39,582 nucleotides of DNA from Opitutaceae bacterium (lineage in GTDB: Bacteria; Verrucomicrobiota; Verrucomicrobiia; Opitutales; Opitutaceae), in NCBI GenBank assembly GCA_019634615.1, contig JAHCAZ010000032.1, forward strand, positions 1-39,582, in the 5' to 3' direction. Each line of letters starts with the position of its first letter. Position 1 is the stretch's first letter. Shown here one piece after another: positions 38,367 through 39,582 of the stretch. A program made the translations under genes and the position numbers. The notes below the pieces were generated by a model, which saw only the letters and a program-made list of their open reading frames with translations, did not search any database and was not told where the DNA came from.

Positions 38367-38453
38367 TTTAACCACGGATTACACGGATTTCACGGATCCA
38401 GAAGAGGCAGGGTCTGGGTTTAATCCGTGCCATCCGTGTAATCCGTGGTTAAA
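38367..38453. repeat. Simple TTTAACCACGGATT palindrome
   Basis: Perfect 22-bp arms begin TTTAACCACGGATTACACGG and end CCGTGTAATCCGTGGTTAAA. This is the un-nested form of the family also seen at 5995, 13750, 30546 and 32505. It sits just after the hydrolase stop codon. Confidence 0.9.
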
Positions 38454-38517
38454 TATTACCGCGGTAAACGTTGATTTGGCTCAATGCGGCCGGACGGCGC
38501 TCGTGTAATCTGCGAGC

Positions 38518-38736
38518 ATGAGCTTTTCGTGCCCGCACTTTGATCCGAACCGGGATTTTTGCCTGCGGCTGAACACCGACTGCGTCCCGGGTCGGCGCGG
38601 GTGCGTGCTGGGGGACAAGGTGGTATTCGCCGTGCCGGTCGAGGAGCGACTCCGCGAAAAGGAGCGCGAGAAGCGCGAGGTGGAGTGGGCGCGGCTCAAC
38701 GCCCCTTTGCGCAAGCCCGGTGGCGGGGGCAGGTGA
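38518..38736 (+). CDS. Small Cys-containing protein, hypothetical (72 aa)
   Basis: The product MSFSCPHFDPNRDFCLRLNT continues DCVPGRRGCVLGDKVVFAVP and ends in a highly charged helix (VEERLREKEREKREVEWARL). Four Cys (C5, C15, C22, C29) with intervening H7 and D residues suggest a small metal- or Fe-S-binding N-terminal knuckle. I recognise no named family, although the pattern looks conserved. The last 41 bp overlap the 3' end of tag on the opposite strand. Confidence 0.6.
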   Translation: MSFSCPHFDPNRDFCLRLNTDCVPGRRGCVLGDKVVFAVPVEERLREKEREKREVEWARLNAPLRKPGGGGR

Positions 38737-39274
38737 CGAGGTGGTCGTTGACCATGCCGGTTGCCTGCATGAAGGCGTAGCAGATCGTCGAGCCCACGAA
38801 TTTGAAGCCGCGCTTGAGCAGGTCCTTGCTCAGCGCGTCGCTCTCGGGCGTGCGGGCCGGCACGTCCTGCATGGTGCGCCGGCGGTTGATGATGGGTTGG
38901 CCGCCGACGAAGTCCCACAGGTAGCGGTCGAAGCTGCCAAACTCCTTTTGTACGGCGAGGAACGCGCGGGCGTTGGTGATGGTGGCGGCGATTTTCAGAC
39001 GGTTGCGCACAATGCCGGCATCGGCCAGCAGGGCGGCGACCTTGCGATCGTCGTAGCGGGCGATCTTGCGCGCGTCGAACCGGTCGAAGGCCCGCCGGTA
39101 GTTGGCGCGTTTTTTGAGGATGGTGCTCCAGCTCAGGCCGGCCTGGGCGCCTTCGAGAATCAGCAGTTCGAAGAGCGCTCGGTCGTCGTGCAACGGCACG
39201 CCCCATTCCTCGTCATGGTAGGCAACATCAAGCTCGGTTTTGGGCCAAGGACAGCGGGTGGAGGAGGATTTCAT
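38696..39274 (-). CDS. tag: DNA-3-methyladenine glycosylase I
   Basis: The 192-aa base-excision repair enzyme removes 3-methyladenine from DNA. N-terminal CPWPKTELDVAYHDEEWGVP (C8, H20) and C-terminal DHLVTCPRHRAC supply the zinc-snap ligands of Tag. FELLILEGAQAGLSWSTILK and KRANYRRAFDRFD form the substrate pocket region, and FKFVGSTICYAFMQATGMVN completes the family pattern. ATG 39274 is chosen over a longer open frame because MKSSSTRCPW leads directly into the conserved zinc Cys. Length matches E. coli Tag (187 aa). The 3' end overlaps a small convergent gene. Confidence 0.96.
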   Translation of the reverse strand: MKSSSTRCPWPKTELDVAYHDEEWGVPLHDDRALFELLILEGAQAGLSWSTILKKRANYRRAFDRFDARKIARYDDRKVAALLADAGIVRNRLKIAATITNARAFLAVQKEFGSFDRYLWDFVGGQPIINRRRTMQDVPARTPESDALSKDLLKRGFKFVGSTICYAFMQATGMVNDHLVTCPRHRACAKGR

Positions 39275-39311
39275 CGGGGCGAATCTAACCTGATGAAGTG
39301 ACAACCCCCTG

Positions 39312-39582
39312 TCAGGAGTCCTTGGGCGAACCCTCGGTCGGCGGTGCCGACGGACGCAACGTTGCCAGTTCATTGTGCAGGGACTGCAACTCCGCCAACA
39401 GGGCCTGCTCCTTGGCTTTGGCGGCCTTGTCCTCGCCGAGGAAGAAACTGGCAATCACGCCGCTCATGGTGCCGAAAAGTCCGACCCCGGTGATCATGAG
39501 CATAATCGCGAGTCCACGCCCTGCCATGGTGACCGGGTATTTGTCGCCGTACCCGACGGTGGTGATCGTGGTGACGCTCCAC
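39312..39582 (-). CDS. Potassium channel protein (C-terminal part, 5' end outside window)
   Basis: The frame entering from the window edge reads WSVTTITTVGYGDKYPVTMA, which contains the K+ selectivity filter TVGYGD preceded by the pore helix. The inner helix follows (GRGLAIMLMITGVGLFGTMS, GVIASFFLG), then a short cytoplasmic coiled coil (KAKEQALLAELQSLHNELAT) and a proline-rich tail. This is the end of a Kch/Kv-type ion channel subunit. The number of upstream membrane segments, and so whether it is 2TM or 6TM, cannot be seen. It lies 38 bp upstream of tag on the same strand. Confidence 0.88.
   Translation of the reverse strand, partial: WSVTTITTVGYGDKYPVTMAGRGLAIMLMITGVGLFGTMSGVIASFFLGEDKAAKAKEQALLAELQSLHNELATLRPSAPPTEGSPKDS

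Noticed and set aside
5995..38453. Possible CRISPR array because of many short repeats
   Set aside because: Units are palindromic pairs or periodic arms at gene ends. There is no array of identical direct repeats with equal-length unique spacers, and no cas gene.

Overview
The window is GC-rich (roughly two thirds G+C by eye), densely coded bacterial chromosome. Most genes lie on the minus strand. The gene set (suf cluster headed by a Fur-family gene, DUF5069 protein, ECF sigma with YCII/DGPF partner, several sugar-active enzymes) and the many families of intergenic palindromes fit Verrucomicrobiota, most likely Opitutaceae-like. That assignment is inference from style and content; no rRNA gene is present.

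Layout. 1-1.7 kb: an iron-sulfur assembly operon (Fur-like regulator, sufC, partial sufB) with a large double-palindrome operator in front. 1.9-6 kb: an unknown protein, a divergent cation-exchanger-like membrane protein, an aldo/keto reductase, a creatininase-family amidohydrolase and a DUF5069 protein. 6.4-14 kb: thioredoxin reductase, a UvrD/Rep helicase, a secreted protein that looks like a dead metallopeptidase, then proB, frr and pyrH. 14.2-17.8 kb: a GH38 alpha-mannosidase and a FecR-type protein lacking its 5' part. 17.8-18.9 kb: a lower-GC patch with a lone RelA/SpoT synthetase-domain gene, ending exactly at the 3' end of a tRNA-Gln gene. 19-25 kb: a KDPG-type aldolase and a four-gene TolC / HlyD / ABC-2 / ABC-2 export operon with no ATPase gene. 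25-27.3 kb: an ECF42-type sigma factor module. 27.3-34.4 kb: metallophosphoesterase, small membrane protein, Dabb protein, HflX, a PhyH dioxygenase divergent from an AraC regulator, a CheY-like receiver and a secreted lactonase. 34.4-39.6 kb: thymidine kinase, a GH95-like glycosidase with substituted active-site positions, an alpha/beta hydrolase, a small Cys-rich protein, tag, and the 3' end of a K+ channel gene.

The most striking feature lies between the genes. Almost every longer gap is filled by palindromic repeats of two kinds. One kind resembles proteobacterial REP elements: a GTAG head followed by a hairpin, usually as inverted pairs, in at least five sequence types. The other kind has arms built from degenerate 8-10 bp tandem units. 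Elements sit inside the loops of other elements, up to three deep, and several genes take their stop codon from a repeat. No transposase, integrase, CRISPR array or rRNA gene is seen.
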